From: Gimesia maris
Lineage (GTDB): Bacteria > Planctomycetota > Planctomycetia > Planctomycetales > Planctomycetaceae
Assembly (NCBI RefSeq): GCF_008298035.1
Contig: NZ_CP042910.1
Span: forward strand, 1,756,001 to 1,820,000
Direction: 5' to 3'
DNA length: 64,000 nt
In this document: positions 36,801 through 45,630 of the stretch, piece by piece
Layout: each line of letters begins with the position of its first letter
Numbering within the stretch: the first letter of the stretch is position 1
The notes under the pieces: generated by a model
Told to the model about the DNA's origin: nothing
Seen by the model: only the letters and a program-made list of their open reading frames with translations
Database searches by the model: none
Position numbers and translations under genes: made by a program

Positions 36801-38681
36801 ATGAACGTGCTTTTCGTTAATCCGCCTTGTGCTTCAAAGGTCAGCATCGACCTCGCCCCCCCCCTGTGGACTTTACTTCTAGGATCTATTGCCGAAGAAT
36901 GTGGCTGCACTTCGCAAATCCTAGACCTCAATTTAGAAGTTCTGAGCCAACGAGCACCAGAAGATGATCAGCTATATGACTGGTCTATCGAAAGAGTCTG
37001 CGACACTCGGCCTGACGTTGTCTGTTTTTCAAGCATGGGAGTTAATTCCCATTTCTGTCTGAAACTGGCACAGCGGGTAAAGCAGCATATGCCAGATGTG
37101 ATTACTATTCTTGGAGGCCCACATTTTTCAGCAATTGCGAATGATGTGATCAAGCGATATCCATGGATTGATTTCGTAGCAACTCGTGAAGCTGAGGTGT
37201 CATTCCGTTTTTTTTTGAATGAAATCAAATTGCGTAATGGGGTTTGTAACCGCAGCATTCCAGGAATTGTTTCTAGAGAAGGTCCGACATTGTCTTGTGT
37301 AGAGGTTGACCTTCGGACCAAACCGGCGAACGTGCCACCACCGGCGTATCATTTGGTTGAACTGAATCGCTACTTTGAAGTTAATCCTACTCGCACTCTC
37401 GATTTCGAAGCCGGTCAGCGTGGGTGTGTAATGTCATGCAGATACTGTTATGCCCCGGGCCATTTTGGACAGGGGGAAAGACGTCAAGCCCCCGATGTTT
37501 TCGTGGCGGAACTGCGAAAAGCAGTTGACTTAGGTGCTCGCAGATTTTTCTTTGTGCAGGATAATTTCATCAACAACCCTCGTGCTACTGTTGATCTCTG
37601 CGAACGAATTGCGGCTGCGAATTTAGAAATATCATTTCATTGCTATGCAACCTTATCACAATTATCCGAACCAGTTGTCGAGGCAATGGCAGCTGCAGGT
37701 TGCCACTCTGTTTATGTTGGTGTAGACGTTGTGCACCCCAAAGCACAGCGAAATTTTGCAAAAGCACTTTATCGCGGAAACGAGGATATGCTTCGCAGAT
37801 TCGAGTGTTGTTCCAAAGTGGGAATCAGGCCCACTGCCTCGTTTCTGCTTGAAGAGCCCGATGTTGGCCGCGACCAACTTGAAGACACCATTGCCACAGC
37901 GTTACTGGCACAGAATGCCGGATGTCGAATACGCTTCAATACGTTGTCGTTATATCCTGGCACGGAATCCTATAAGGCATTCGGCGGTCGGTTCTTCTAC
38001 GATGATCTGAAAGTGCGTTTGATGATGGATTTGCCGTCGGTTGTGAAAGAAAATGTGTACGCGCAGGAATCGCCGGAACTCTTTCCGTTCCACAGCACAC
38101 ACCGTCCACTTCTGGCAAACTCCAGGTTCATGCTCGGCGTGCATGCATTATTCACTATTTCCAAATACTACCCGAATACACTCCTTGAACTCGCAAGCGA
38201 CCGAAGATCGTGGGAGATTATTGAAGAGACCATGAAGAGTGTGGATGCGGATGCTCATGCTTGTGAGCCAGAAAACATACGAAGACGAACTCATCTTGAG
38301 TTGTTCGATACCACTATGACGAATATGGCGCAAAAGGTGGGGCAATCGATTGAGAGAGCGTATTATCAGGAAAAAACCGTTCTAATTCTTGCCAATGACG
38401 CTGATTTTTGGGAGAATTCGGCCTGCAAGCCTATCAATTCAGGATGCGGCAGTGACCAAGTCTTTTGCCCGTTTTATGTGTCGCCGACTCTTAAGACCGG
38501 GGTTGTGTTGCTTGGAATTCTCACGGATCAAGGTGTAACGTTGAACGAAATTGACGTTAGCCTGGCAGATTTCTTGAGGAATATACGAGCGAAGACAGTT
38601 ACTGGCGAGAAAGTAAAAGCATCGGGCCGGGATTTGGAAATCCTGAAACATGTAGGAATTGTAAAAGAAAGACAACGATGA
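36801..38681 (+). CDS. B12-binding radical SAM protein
   Basis: A 626-residue enzyme. The N-terminal half is a cobalamin-binding Rossmann domain: MNVLFVNPPCA, DVVCFSSMGVNSHFCLKLA, ITILGGPHFSAIANDVI and FVATREAE. The radical SAM domain follows with the 4Fe-4S motif CVMSCRYCYAPG near residue 212 and FFFVQDNFINNP. The last 190 residues form an extra domain of unknown function. B12-radical SAM enzymes methylate or rearrange unactivated carbons, including in peptide natural products. It is coupled to the STAND-like gene upstream and overlaps a 70-residue ORF downstream by four bases (ATGA). The substrate is unknown. Confidence 0.9.
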   Translation: MNVLFVNPPCASKVSIDLAPPLWTLLLGSIAEECGCTSQILDLNLEVLSQRAPEDDQLYDWSIERVCDTRPDVVCFSSMGVNSHFCLKLAQRVKQHMPDVITILGGPHFSAIANDVIKRYPWIDFVATREAEVSFRFFLNEIKLRNGVCNRSIPGIVSREGPTLSCVEVDLRTKPANVPPPAYHLVELNRYFEVNPTRTLDFEAGQRGCVMSCRYCYAPGHFGQGERRQAPDVFVAELRKAVDLGARRFFFVQDNFINNPRATVDLCERIAAANLEISFHCYATLSQLSEPVVEAMAAAGCHSVYVGVDVVHPKAQRNFAKALYRGNEDMLRRFECCSKVGIRPTASFLLEEPDVGRDQLEDTIATALLAQNAGCRIRFNTLSLYPGTESYKAFGGRFFYDDLKVRLMMDLPSVVKENVYAQESPELFPFHSTHRPLLANSRFMLGVHALFTISKYYPNTLLELASDRRSWEIIEETMKSVDADAHACEPENIRRRTHLELFDTTMTNMAQKVGQSIERAYYQEKTVLILANDADFWENSACKPINSGCGSDQVFCPFYVSPTLKTGVVLLGILTDQGVTLNEIDVSLADFLRNIRAKTVTGEKVKASGRDLEILKHVGIVKERQR

Positions 38682-38890
38682 TGATGCAATCACCTCACCC
38701 ACTCAAGAAAGCCGATGACCAGTTGGATTTGAGCATCCGATCGGTTCATTTCATCCCCATTGAGACAGTAGTCTGCCGGCGTTTTCCGAAAAAAAGTATG
38801 GCATTGCGACAGGAAACGGTGGCATGTTCGGACGAGGAATGCGGGATTTCCGGGTCAGAAACGGTTCGTATCTTGAATTACAACCGATAA
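38678..38890 (+). CDS. Small ORF translationally coupled to the radical SAM gene
   Basis: A 70-residue ORF whose ATG overlaps the radical SAM stop (ATGA; three ATG codons in a row). It has a Lys/Asp-rich first third and three cysteines in the second half (ETVVCRRFPKK, TVACSDEECGISG), and ends ILNYNR. No family recognised. Position and size make it a candidate precursor peptide or accessory protein for the enzyme, but this rests on gene order alone. Two overlapping hairpins follow the stop (38893-38922). Confidence 0.5.
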   Translation: MMMQSPHPLKKADDQLDLSIRSVHFIPIETVVCRRFPKKSMALRQETVACSDEECGISGSETVRILNYNR

Positions 38891-38963
38891 ATGGTGTATC
38901 TGAGTCCTCAGACACTTAAAAGTGTATTTATAAAAGGGGGCAAGGGCGAACGGTAATATTGAA

Positions 38964-39325
38964 TTATATATTGTTGCATAAAAAATGTTCCCAGAGAATC
39001 TGTCTGGGTTGCTGCATCAGTGCATAGATACCTTGTCTGCGTTTGATGGCGCGAGCCCATCCGTCCAGGACAGATTCCTACTTCACTTACTGCAATCTGA
39101 TCTGCCAGTGTGCTTTCAATTTTGACTGTCTGCTGGCAGCGATCTCCAGACTGATAGAATCAACTGACAGGGCGAAGCGGATCGGTTTCAGCAGTTTGCC
39201 CGAAGAGAGGAGTCTCCATAGAGCGCTGCCCCCCAGGGCCCTCATGAGTTCCAGTGAGTTGACAGCAGACAATCTTCGTCTCTGCACCGCGTAGCGGTTT
39301 ATACCAAGCCTTTTGCTCCATATCC
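38964..39325 (-). pseudogene. Decayed ORF interrupted by two in-frame stops
   Basis: One minus-strand frame reads SLEIAASRQSKLKAHWQIRL, then TAA at 39087 and TAG two codons later, then continues coherently as SVLDGWARAIKRRQGIYALM and QQPRQILWEHFL to TAA at 38964. Amino-acid content looks like a real basic protein on both sides of the stops. No start is convincing and no family is recognised; it might be a recombinase or element-encoded remnant. Confidence 0.35.
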
Positions 39326-39430
39326 TCCCTGCACGGATTCGATCTTCGTCAAACAGGCTCGGATGTAAAAAATAACGAAATAAGGAGATCCAGAAATGGC
39401 TCCCCTTGTTTCGTTATTAAATGACAGAAA

Positions 39431-39514
39431 TTACCGCCATGATCCTGAGGGTGGATCTCCACAGCAGGCTCCCAGGATAATCAGCCCGATGAAGATGGCA
39501 ATAAACCAACCCAT
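39431..39514 (-). CDS. 27-residue hydrophobic peptide, possible lipoprotein or toxin-like ORF
   Basis: ATG at 39514 is preceded by AAAGGGA at good spacing. The product is MGWFIAIFIGLIILGACCGD plus seven residues ending in SWR. A single hydrophobic helix ends in a lipobox-like LGAC, but no basic residues precede it. It is co-oriented with, and downstream of, the 93-residue small protein gene. Too short to classify. Confidence 0.35.
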   Translation of the reverse strand: MGWFIAIFIGLIILGACCGDPPSGSWR

Positions 39515-39568
39515 AGTGAAATCCCTTTAAGTTACAGTAAAAGTGTGAAAAGAAACTTAGTCCATTAG

Positions 39569-39850
39569 TTAGAACCGGTGACCTGTTTTACGGTACTGCT
39601 GCGTTGCATCAGCCCATTGTGCAGCAACAGCCTTTGCTTCTGATAAAGAATTGAGAGGCCGCGTCCAGCACACGAATTTGCGTCCATTGGCATCGCTATT
39701 ACGGTGAGTTGTGTGCGCATCACTGGCACGACCGTTATAGCCAGGCTGACTAGTGATGTAGGCGCGGTAGGTACCATTAGATTGTTGTTCGAAATTAAAC
39801 CGATAATCAGCCTGTCCATCACGAGTTCGATAAGTTGCTTGTGTTGCCAC
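39569..39850 (-). CDS. Small conserved protein, paralogue A (93 residues)
   Basis: Clear paralogue of the protein at 50203-50481. Both share YRTxDGxADYxFxFE, GTxxAYIxSQPGY, RASDAHxxHRxSDxN, a VCWxxPL block and a C-terminal AxxWADxTQQY. The pattern suggests a compact beta-rich domain with conserved His, Asp and one Cys. Family not recognised. ATG 39850 has CCAGGAGG upstream at good spacing. Being present at both ends of the accessory region ties it to the duplicated system genes. Confidence 0.7.
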   Translation of the reverse strand: MATQATYRTRDGQADYRFNFEQQSNGTYRAYITSQPGYNGRASDAHTTHRNSDANGRKFVCWTRPLNSLSEAKAVAAQWADATQQYRKTGHRF

Positions 39851-40407
39851 GTTTACCTCCTGGAGAAATATGATCCCTGATTGGGAAGATCTGAAACTTC
39901 GGCAAGAAACAGTATCTCGCCGTTTGGCTATATAACGAATTCAAGTCTATGGTTTTCATGAATAGTTAGTAAAAATCCAGCTTATTTTGTCATTAGTTGG
40001 ATAGCCGTTTTTGGCCAGTTTCAACAGCGTTAAAACAGAGGTTACCAACTGTTTTTAAAGTAGATCTGACGAGCGATCGCAGGGGACTTGTTCTAGATCG
40101 CATCACATTTAACCATAGCGTCTATCAATCTAATATACTCGGTCCAAATGGACCTGGAGACGCTATAGTAAAACTGGACACAGTCTAGCGACCGCCTGAA
40201 TGAAGCAGGGAGTGTTAGTGTTGATGATGCACAGCATGGATCTCACTTCAACTCCCCCCCGGAGACAGGTACTGAATTTCAATATCATCGCCAGCGAGTA
40301 CACCTTAAACACATTTGAAGATTATAGTCCCACATAGAGATTCATTTTTCAGTCGGGTTACGCCGGATAAGAGTGTGGGATCTTCACTTATATCTCCTGC
40401 CTGAATG
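39851..40407. other. Intergenic stretch holding a dispersed repeat
   Basis: About 560 bases with no supported gene. The 63-codon ORF at 39997-40188 overlaps the 87-bp structured repeat (40094-40180) and is probably an accident of it. Confidence 0.4.
40094..40180. repeat. 87-bp structured dispersed repeat, copy 2
   Basis: Reverse-complement match to 15887-15973, gap-free over 87 bases with about 13 differences. The same 8-base outer stem AGACGCTA/TAGCGTCT is kept. Its inner segment GGTCCAAATGGACC forms a perfect hairpin here. Confidence 0.6.
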
Positions 40408-40686
40408 CTATTTCCTTAAATTCATGAATGCGAGTAGTAGCAACAACACAAAGATGAAGAGAAATGTTTTAAAGATCTTTTCTAGAAAACCACTACCGGT
40501 AGAACTTCTTAATGTTCCAATAAAAATCCGTGTCCAGAAGCCAGTCCAAAACCCCGTCCGAAATCCTTGAGACCTCATAACATATTTCAGACAATAGTAA
40601 CCACCGAGTAATAGACAAATAAAGAAAATTGCTAAATCCGCAGCTTGTGTTTGCATCGTAGTTTTTCCATCCAGTAATTTACTCAA
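40408..40686 (-). CDS. Small membrane protein with two hydrophobic helices
   Basis: A 92-residue ORF, or 82 if started at the internal MQTQAADL. Helix one is LAIFFICLLLGGYYCLKYV; then comes an Arg/Gly/Trp-rich loop containing a short internal repeat (TGFWTGFWTRIF); helix two is FLFIFVLLLLLAFM. The layout is consistent with a small integral membrane protein. No family recognised. It lies just left of the IS3-family element. Confidence 0.45.
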   Translation of the reverse strand: MSKLLDGKTTMQTQAADLAIFFICLLLGGYYCLKYVMRSQGFRTGFWTGFWTRIFIGTLRSSTGSGFLEKIFKTFLFIFVLLLLLAFMNLRK

Positions 40687-40905
40687 TTTACTTGTGATGG
40701 GCGCCTCAGAACTCCTCTTGCAGAGGATCTCAACCAGGCTGTCTTCAGTAATGGAATTGCCATGGTCACCTCGACACTCAAAGCCTTAACGAAGAAACTC
40801 AGTGAATTTTCACTCTTTAAAAATATTTTACGTGGATTGCTGTGAAAATTATTCGAGTGCTTTTGTTGAGAAACTGTGACCTGCCTTAAAAACCTGTACC
40901 AGGTC

Positions 40906-41805
40906 TTATGAAGGTTGGTTTAGGTAAGTATCGCTGTGCAGTTGGAATGAGGGCGCAGCCCGATTGGAAACTGCACAGCGACTCGCAAACTCTGCCGGGG
41001 TAACATATCCCAGCGAACTGTGTGGGCGTTGCCCGTTGTAATCTTCCTTCCAGGCATCCGTGAGCCTGCGGGCTGTTCCCAGACTCTCAAACACTTCGAC
41101 TGCCAGGAATTCATCCCGGAATCGACTGTTGAAACTTTCCGCATAACCGTTTTCCCAAGGAGCCCCCGGCTCAATATACAACGAATTGAGCTCCAGTTGA
41201 CTCAACCAGCGTCGAATCGCTTTGGAGATAAATTCCGGACCGTTGTCACTTCGGATGCACTGCGGCACTCCCCTGGAAGAAAACAATTCGGCCAGAGTAT
41301 CAATCACATCCTCGCTGCGAATGCTTCGATCAACCTTCAGAGTCAGACACTCCCGGGTAAATTCATCGACTATGGAAAACCATTTCAGGGAACTGCCCGA
41401 TGTGGTCCGGTCAAACACAAAGTCCCAGCACCAGACATGATCTTTCTGTTCTGGACGCAGCAGGTGACAGCCATTACGGGAGTCACCGGTCCTGCGACGT
41501 TTTCTCTTCTTTTGAGGCACTTTCAGCCCTTCCCGACGCCATAAACGGTACACACGGGTGAAACTGGCCTGCCAGCCTTCCCGCTGCAGCAGCCTGGCGA
41601 TCCGGCGATAGCCGAACCGGGGCCGAGACCGTACCAGTTCATACATGCGCTTGACCAGGGACGGCTCATCACTGCGTGGGCTCGACTGGTAACGCTGAGT
41701 GGCCCGGGGCTGATCCAGAACCAGACACGCTCTCCGCTCAGAAACACGGAACTCATTCTGTATCGCTTTGACGGCGGCTCGTTTTCGGGAAGGGCTTACC
41801 AGTTT
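40906..41805 (-). CDS. IS3-family transposase OrfB (DDE integrase core)
   Basis: The integrase-like half of the transposase. The DDE residues are visible in VWCWDFVFDRTTSG, IRSDNGPEFISKAI and GYAESFNSRFRDEF. The HTH_21 part MYELVRSRPRFGYRRIARLL precedes it. The frame is open upstream of the ATG at 41646 to about 41805, where SPSRKRAAVKAIQNEFRVSE belongs to the full protein. It is therefore normally made by -1 frameshifting from orfA. The exact 5' limit is approximate. Confidence 0.85.
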   Translation of the reverse strand, partial: KLVSPSRKRAAVKAIQNEFRVSERRACLVLDQPRATQRYQSSPRSDEPSLVKRMYELVRSRPRFGYRRIARLLQREGWQASFTRVYRLWRREGLKVPQKKRKRRRTGDSRNGCHLLRPEQKDHVWCWDFVFDRTTSGSSLKWFSIVDEFTRECLTLKVDRSIRSEDVIDTLAELFSSRGVPQCIRSDNGPEFISKAIRRWLSQLELNSLYIEPGAPWENGYAESFNSRFRDEFLAVEVFESLGTARRLTDAWKEDYNGQRPHSSLGYVTPAEFASRCAVSNRAAPSFQLHSDTYLNQPS

Positions 41806-42075
41806 CCCTCCGAGATATATTTCAGCATCTTGTTGTCCAGAGACAGATCGCCGACCAGTTCTTTCAGTCGTTTGTTCTCATCTTCCAGTTGTTTGAGATG
41901 CTTGGCCTCTTCCGATTTCATGCCGCCGTACTGATTCCGCGAGCGCTGATAGGTGGATTCACTGACTTCGAGATTCTGCAGGACGGAAGCCAGATCTTTA
42001 CCGGCATTCAGCATCCGCATCACGCAACTTGCGGACAATCTGCTCGGGGTTGTGATGTATTCTTCGCTTGTTCAT
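41796..42075 (-). pseudogene. IS3-family OrfA with frameshift
   Basis: An N-terminal MNKRRIHHNPEQIVRKLRDA starts at ATG 42075, and a second frame continues as MLNAGKDLASVLQNLEVSES to a leucine-zipper end (LKQLEDENKRLKEL). The two pieces belong to one HTH protein but are out of register near position 42005, where one or two bases appear lost. The IS therefore seems unable to make intact OrfA. Confidence 0.7.
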
Positions 42076-42326
42076 CAAAAGTTCTCCTCGTCAAAAAGAC
42101 GCTAAGAACCTTCATAACAATTGGATCAGTTTTTGAAAAGCAGATCAACTGGGAATGACCATATCGGACACTCTCAATAAGAATTTCGAAACACTCTTAA
42201 TCCTCGAATTTGGAATTTACGAGTTTCGATAGTTGTGAAATAAAACTGACTAACCTTTTGCAAACCTGAGTATGAAGAGAAAAGTTGGCTATGATGTTCC
42301 CCAGAAATAGTGGCGCTAGGTTTAGG

Positions 42327-42835
42327 TTATACCGCTTGCTCAAACATTTCGGGACTCTGATAGCCCAGAGATGAACGAAGCCTCTCACGATTGTAGAACA
42401 CTTCGATATACTCGAAGATGCTGTGCCGGGCTGATGCCCGTGTTTCGTATTTCTGGCGATGAACCAGCTCTTTCTTGAGCGTCGCAAAGAAGCTCTCCAT
42501 CACCGCATTGTCCCAACAGTCTCCCTTGCGACTCATGCTGCATTGAATCCCGTTGACCTTAAGGGCTCGCTGATACGCTTCGCTGCAATACTGACTGCCG
42601 CGATCCGAGTGATGTAACAGACTTCCTTTTGGACAGCGTCGTATGATCGCCATCTGCAACGCATCCAGAACCAACTCCTTCGTCATCTGTGAAGACATGC
42701 TCCAGCCGACCACTTTGCGTGAATACAAAACAATAACACAGGCCAGATATAACCAGCCCTGATTTGTCCAGATGTAGGTAATATCTGAGACCCAGGTCTG
42801 GTTCGGTTGCTTCGAAATCCAAATTTTCGGGTTGG
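42327..42835 (-). pseudogene. Second IS3-family transposase fragment (IS150/IS3-like OrfB C-terminal part)
   Basis: It encodes [20 protein letters not shown], then [37 protein letters not shown] and [17 protein letters not shown]: the DDE core and C-terminus of a different IS3-group transposase. Its N-terminal part and orfA are missing. The left side ends abruptly at about 42839, where a sigma-factor fragment begins, so the insertion or a later deletion broke both. Confidence 0.8.
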
Positions 42836-42839
42836 TTTA

Positions 42840-43231
42840 AGGTGGCAGCAGATCGAAATCTTCTCGAACAAGGCAGACGGGAAAAGAAGTATTGTGCCCT
42901 TCCGAGTGAGATCACCACCCATTTAAGCAGCAGGTCTGGCTGTCATCTTGATCGGAAACTGGGCAAGAAGATCATTTCCCAAATGCCAGAGGGGTACCGC
43001 GAGATCCTCAAGCAACACTATGCTGATGAGGCTACCTTTAACCAGATCAGGTTTTCCCTTGGTGTTTCGATGGCAAAGGCGTATAAAGATTGCCAAAATG
43101 CCATTTCCTGGTTAAGGCAGCAATTTCTTGATCTGGAAGGAAGCTTTGTTGCTGAGGACTGGCAAGTACTGACTGAAATTATCCTTCTCCTGCTGCTTAA
43201 TGAAGAGGGGGACTTCAATACGACAGAATAG
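42840..43231 (+). pseudogene. C-terminal fragment of a second sigma-factor copy
   Basis: About 129 codons clearly homologous to residues 160-292 of the sigma factor at 32259-33137. It reads RNLLEQGRREKKYCALPSEI, EILKQHYADEATFNQIRFSLG and the same tail ending in LLLNEEGDFNTTE. Sigma region 2 is mostly lost at the junction with the transposase fragment at 42839. The remaining reading frame is intact, which suggests recent truncation. Confidence 0.8.
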
Positions 43232-43338
43232 GGGGTTTTTATGTCCTCTCACTCAGAATACAATATAACTTAGAACACCGGGCTTCTCAAACGACTGATT
43301 TCTGATGAAGCCTGCAAACGAAAACAAAGGTAGTTTAA

Positions 43339-44241
43339 ATGGCTGAACTCAAAATTCCTCGTGAGGTCGAATTGTATTTGCTCGATCTGATCATCTCGCA
43401 CGAGCGGATTGACCCCGAGTCGTCAGTACGACTTCCATCAGGGAGTCGAACGGTTTTGCAAGAATGGCTGGAACGGATTGTAATCAACCCCCAATTGCTA
43501 CACGCTCACCGTATGTGGCTGGGCCAGCATCTCAAGCAAAAGTACAGATTTCGAGAGGATCTGGCACCAGAACAAATTAAAGAATACGTGGAGTGGGGTG
43601 TTGAGCCTGAACAGCTCAGTAACGACCAACTGGCGGAGCTCTTACTCAATCCGATTGCCCTCTATTCCCTGCACGATGCTTTGGTGGATGAATACCCTGA
43701 ATACTGGGAAAATATCATTCGTCAAGAATCACGCAAAACGGTCGAAGACCTGGGACTAACCCTCCCCCACTTTGACACATTGACGCCTGACGAATATTCT
43801 GCTCCTCAAGCATACACACTCGGCGAAAAACCATTGGAGAGGCAGACATTCACACCACGGCCTGGTTTAACTCAACCAAACTATGAACTCCCGGCAGACG
43901 ATTCCCGTTGTGAGTGGAGACAAGGAAATCCCGAGACAGTTGACGGAACGGCTAATATCTGGCTGACTTGGAACGAAGAGAATAAGAGCCTCGACATCCG
44001 CTTGGGCGGTTTTTTGCAGGGAGATGTCTCTGTGAAAGCCAGTACGGATTGGAGTCGTGGTGTTGAGTTGGGTGTCATCAACGATCGGTTTGTTTTGGAA
44101 ACATCTATTACTTCCCGAGATGGCCGAAAACCACAGCCCCATGACAGACTCGTGATCGATTGGAATCACCAAGGCAAAGAACAGCATGTCGTCATTACAA
44201 TCACGTTTTCCTCTACAGACCTGATACCTGATTTAGCATAA
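43339..44241 (+). CDS. Unknown protein of the accessory region (300 residues)
   Basis: No family recognised. The N-terminal half is helical and acidic (REVELYLLDLIISHERIDPE, EQIKEYVEWGVEPEQLSNDQ, YSLHDALVDEYPEYWENII). A proline-rich linker (about 150-195) leads to a beta-rich domain (GTANIWLTWNEENKSLDIRL). AAAGGTAG precedes the ATG. The two-part layout, helical recruitment region plus beta sandwich, would suit an adaptor or effector. It is convergent with the kinase-led operon. Confidence 0.6.
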   Translation: MAELKIPREVELYLLDLIISHERIDPESSVRLPSGSRTVLQEWLERIVINPQLLHAHRMWLGQHLKQKYRFREDLAPEQIKEYVEWGVEPEQLSNDQLAELLLNPIALYSLHDALVDEYPEYWENIIRQESRKTVEDLGLTLPHFDTLTPDEYSAPQAYTLGEKPLERQTFTPRPGLTQPNYELPADDSRCEWRQGNPETVDGTANIWLTWNEENKSLDIRLGGFLQGDVSVKASTDWSRGVELGVINDRFVLETSITSRDGRKPQPHDRLVIDWNHQGKEQHVVITITFSSTDLIPDLA

Positions 44242-44400
44242 TCTGCCTGCCAGGAATGGTCATGCCTGAAAAGTCTGTTGCTTGCGCGGAGATGACATTG
44301 ATCGTCTATGTGTCCTTTCAGCACTGGTTAAGGATTACCGAGCCCATCAGTTTCAGTGTAAAATGACTCCACCTACTCAGCATGCTCCTCTCTTCAACAT

Positions 44401-45630
44401 CTATGCAGTAGCTACCAGGCATTCTACATCCGCAAAACGAATCGTCTCTCCCGCTGAAAGAATCGGCTGACGAGACAGCTCGGATGACTGTGGTAACCGG
44501 ATCCAACTGTCTGCCGTTTTTCGATAGACGCCGTTTGCAGAACAATCTTCAATCCGATATTCGGGCCCCACTCGTCGAATGACAGCGTGGCGTTTGCTGA
44601 CACTAGCTGATCCGCCGAGAACATTTCGGCTGATCACCGTGCTTGATTGATCGAGGATGATCCTGCCAAAAACGCCACTTAACTTCAGCACGGGGTAGGG
44701 AATCCGACAGACTACACAGCGTTTCTTCGAGTTATCTACCAAGTTCGGTGCACTGCATGATGGGCAAACAAATACCCGGAATAGAGAATTGAAGAGAGCA
44801 TCCTGCCATTCTTCGGCAGTTGGACGTTCGGCTGGTTTATGACTAATTCCCAGACGAAACAGTCGAGACAAGTCAGTATCCAGCACCTCGGGAGGATACC
44901 CCTGTTGACATTCTCTCTTTGTCGAACGGCCGGGATCCCCCAACCACTTTCCCGCGCTCATCACCTCGTTGAATTCAGCTTCAGTAGCATCGTTTGGAAC
45001 CGGATGGCGGAGAGTTAGCAGTTCATGGGTCAGAACAGCCAGGCTGAATCGGTCGGCCTCAACCGAAGGGGGAGTGTGGTTCACACGGATCTCGGGGGCC
45101 ATATACAACTGGTGCCCCAAACAGGGAGAAGCCGGCAAAGAATTGCCGGCAAAGTTATCGAAATCGATCACAGAAATCCGGCAGATCCGATTCCGATGCA
45201 CCAATACGTTGTTCGCGTGAATGTCTCCGTGCGCATATCCACGCTGATGAAGGACAGAAATAGATCGAGCCAGAGCGCAGGCGATTTGGATTCCTTCGAG
45301 CATGTCAAACCCTCCGGTGGTCAGCATCTCTTCGAGTGAGAGACCTGGTGCTTTGGGGGTTACATGTCCAATGGATTCGTTAACATTGATGATCTCACGG
45401 GGCGTGATGAGAGCTTCGTTTTCCGTTTCAAACTTTTGGGCAATGAGTGTTTCGAGTCGCTTTCGCGATTCGGCCGTTTGAAATTCCGGATGGTAGAGCT
45501 TGAGGATGTATTGAGAACCGTCTATAGCGACGGCATCATATGCCGTTCCTTGACCACCGCTTGCGATCATTTCTCCGATCGTCAGTTTTCCGAAAACACG
45601 AGTTTTTATAGTAGCTCCATTAGTAATCAT
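44401..45630 (-). CDS. Ser/Thr protein kinase with zinc ribbon and FHA domain
   Basis: A 409-residue kinase. The Gly-rich loop is IASGGQGTAYDA, the ATP lysine lies in YILKLYHP, the catalytic loop is YAHGDIHANNVLV (HGD in place of HRD), and the metal loop is DFDNF in place of DFG. A zinc ribbon (CPSCSAPN, CVVCRIPYP) sits at about 290-315, and a C-terminal FHA domain has RNVLGG, VSKRHAVI and SANGVYR. Kinase plus zinc ribbon matches the kinase of the TerY-P triad. Its ATG overlaps the PP2C stop by four bases; it is last in the operon vWA-vWA-PP2C-kinase. Confidence 0.88.
   Translation of the reverse strand: MITNGATIKTRVFGKLTIGEMIASGGQGTAYDAVAIDGSQYILKLYHPEFQTAESRKRLETLIAQKFETENEALITPREIINVNESIGHVTPKAPGLSLEEMLTTGGFDMLEGIQIACALARSISVLHQRGYAHGDIHANNVLVHRNRICRISVIDFDNFAGNSLPASPCLGHQLYMAPEIRVNHTPPSVEADRFSLAVLTHELLTLRHPVPNDATEAEFNEVMSAGKWLGDPGRSTKRECQQGYPPEVLDTDLSRLFRLGISHKPAERPTAEEWQDALFNSLFRVFVCPSCSAPNLVDNSKKRCVVCRIPYPVLKLSGVFGRIILDQSSTVISRNVLGGSASVSKRHAVIRRVGPEYRIEDCSANGVYRKTADSWIRLPQSSELSRQPILSAGETIRFADVECLVATA

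Larger units (their letters stand above)
40906..42117 (-). mobile_element. IS3-family insertion sequence (IS407-like), decayed
   Basis: An element of about 1.2 kb bounded by perfect 11-base inverted repeats TTATGAAGGTT (40906-40916) and AACCTTCATAA (42107-42117). It carries orfA and orfB on the minus strand in the usual -1 frame relation. The orfB stop lies inside the left inverted repeat. orfA has a frameshift, so the copy is probably inactive. No clear target-site duplication is visible. Confidence 0.85.

Noticed and set aside
39997-40188. 63-codon plus-strand ORF
   Set aside because: Overlaps the structured dispersed repeat and has no independent coding evidence.
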